The notes under the pieces were generated by a model. It ran no database searches. It had not been told where the DNA came from and saw only the letters and a program-made list of their open reading frames with translations. A stretch of DNA of 64,000 nucleotides, from NCBI GenBank assembly GCA_963578825.1, contig CAUZDW010000006.1:62001-126000 (forward strand), read 5' to 3'. Source of the stretch: JAJDNS01 sp963578825. Its GTDB lineage: Bacteria; Acidobacteriota; Vicinamibacteria; Fen-336. A program made the position numbers and the translations under genes. Shown here piece by piece: positions 63,777 to 64,000 of the stretch; positions within the stretch are counted from its first letter, which is position 1; each line of letters starts with the position of its first letter.

Positions 63777-64000
63777 GTGCGCATCGTTTGCCTGGCCGAC
63801 ACCCACGGACATCACGACGCTCTGGACGTCCCTGATGGTGACGTGCTCATTCACGCCGGAGACGCAACGCTCGGCGGCACGGCGGCAGAGGTGGTGAGCT
63901 TCGCCACATGGCTCCGCGCGCTGCCCCATCCCCAGAAGCTCTTCATTGCCGGCAACCACGATCGCCTCTTCGAGGACGCTCCGGACGACGCGCGCAGCCT
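63777..64000 (+). CDS. metallophosphoesterase (5' part only)
   Basis: The gene runs off the right edge; 74 codons are visible from GTG 63777, with GGGGAGAGA about 10 nt upstream. The calcineurin-like metal motifs are in order: LADTHGHHD, VLIHAGDATLGG and IAGNHDRLFE. The short spacing and the A-D-T-H-x-x-H start resemble the MPPED/YfcE-like small cytoplasmic phosphoesterases. No signal peptide is present. Confidence 0.75.
   Translation, partial: MRIVCLADTHGHHDALDVPDGDVLIHAGDATLGGTAAEVVSFATWLRALPHPQKLFIAGNHDRLFEDAPDDARS

Noticed and set aside
1..64000. CRISPR arrays, tRNA or rRNA genes
   Set aside because: No regularly spaced direct repeats, no tRNA T-loop with matching arms and no rRNA-like stretch were seen on either strand; a tRNAscan/Infernal run would be decisive.

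Overview
The window is GC-rich (roughly two thirds by eye), gene-dense and from a Gram-negative bacterium: it encodes outer-membrane barrels, lipoproteins, a LysM murein transglycosylase and an OmpA-type domain. Ser/Thr kinases with C-terminal PD40/TolB-like propellers (10630 and 35586), secreted sulfatases, and a PSCyt1/DUF1549/DUF1553 protein paired with a DUF1501 protein suggest Acidobacteriota. Planctomycetota or a related soil or marine phylum is the main alternative; this is inference from gene content, not a phylogeny. I see no rRNA, tRNA or CRISPR array, and no stretch longer than 300 bases without a gene or gene remnant.

Layout. 1-7655: partial OmpA-domain protein, secreted esterase, EamA exporter, lipoprotein sulfatase, fused SpmA-SpmB membrane protein, two-domain polyphosphate kinase. 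7724-14617: fused E1 alpha/beta dehydrogenase, TPR protein, Ser/Thr kinase with a wrecked sensor half, O-methyltransferase, DUF423 protein, and a membrane kinase that has lost its kinase domain. 14845-19529: monooxygenase-like protein plus Fe-alcohol dehydrogenase, DinB protein, second sulfatase, broken threonine dehydrogenase. 19663-26710: hybrid histidine kinase facing a receiver/RsbW-like fusion, MltD-type transglycosylase, secreted protein, deleted hydrolase. 26819-33671: dicarboxylate symporter, biotin cluster (bioBA against bioFD), porin. 33845-46369: third sulfatase, second PD40 kinase (broken), cytochrome/DUF1501 pair, dipeptidyl peptidase IV, ROK kinase. 46498-53454: barrel protein, three unknown genes, two SDR dehydrogenases, alpha/beta hydrolase, IS110 stub. 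53652-64000: apaH, amidohydrolase, arylsulfotransferase-like stub, aldo/keto reductase, barrel, phosphatase, BASS transporter, monooxygenase/YHS chimera, AraC regulator, IS3 stub, phoH, partial phosphoesterase.

How genes work together. Clear functional units are the biotin operons, the cytochrome/DUF1501 pair, the ROK-peptidase overlap, the two-SDR operon and the probable phosphorelay 19663-23458. Secreted sulfatases, esterase, peptidase, porins and symporter fit a life on polymers (inference).

The most striking property is damage. About 20 genes carry frameshifts, in-frame stops, internal deletions or are reduced to 5' stubs. Several indels lie in G/C homopolymers and look like uncorrected read errors. 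Three in-frame stops, four internal or cross-gene deletions and several stubs with good ribosome sites look more like real decay. A second recurrent signal is a -10-like hexamer 5-8 nt before a start codon, which suggests leaderless transcripts.
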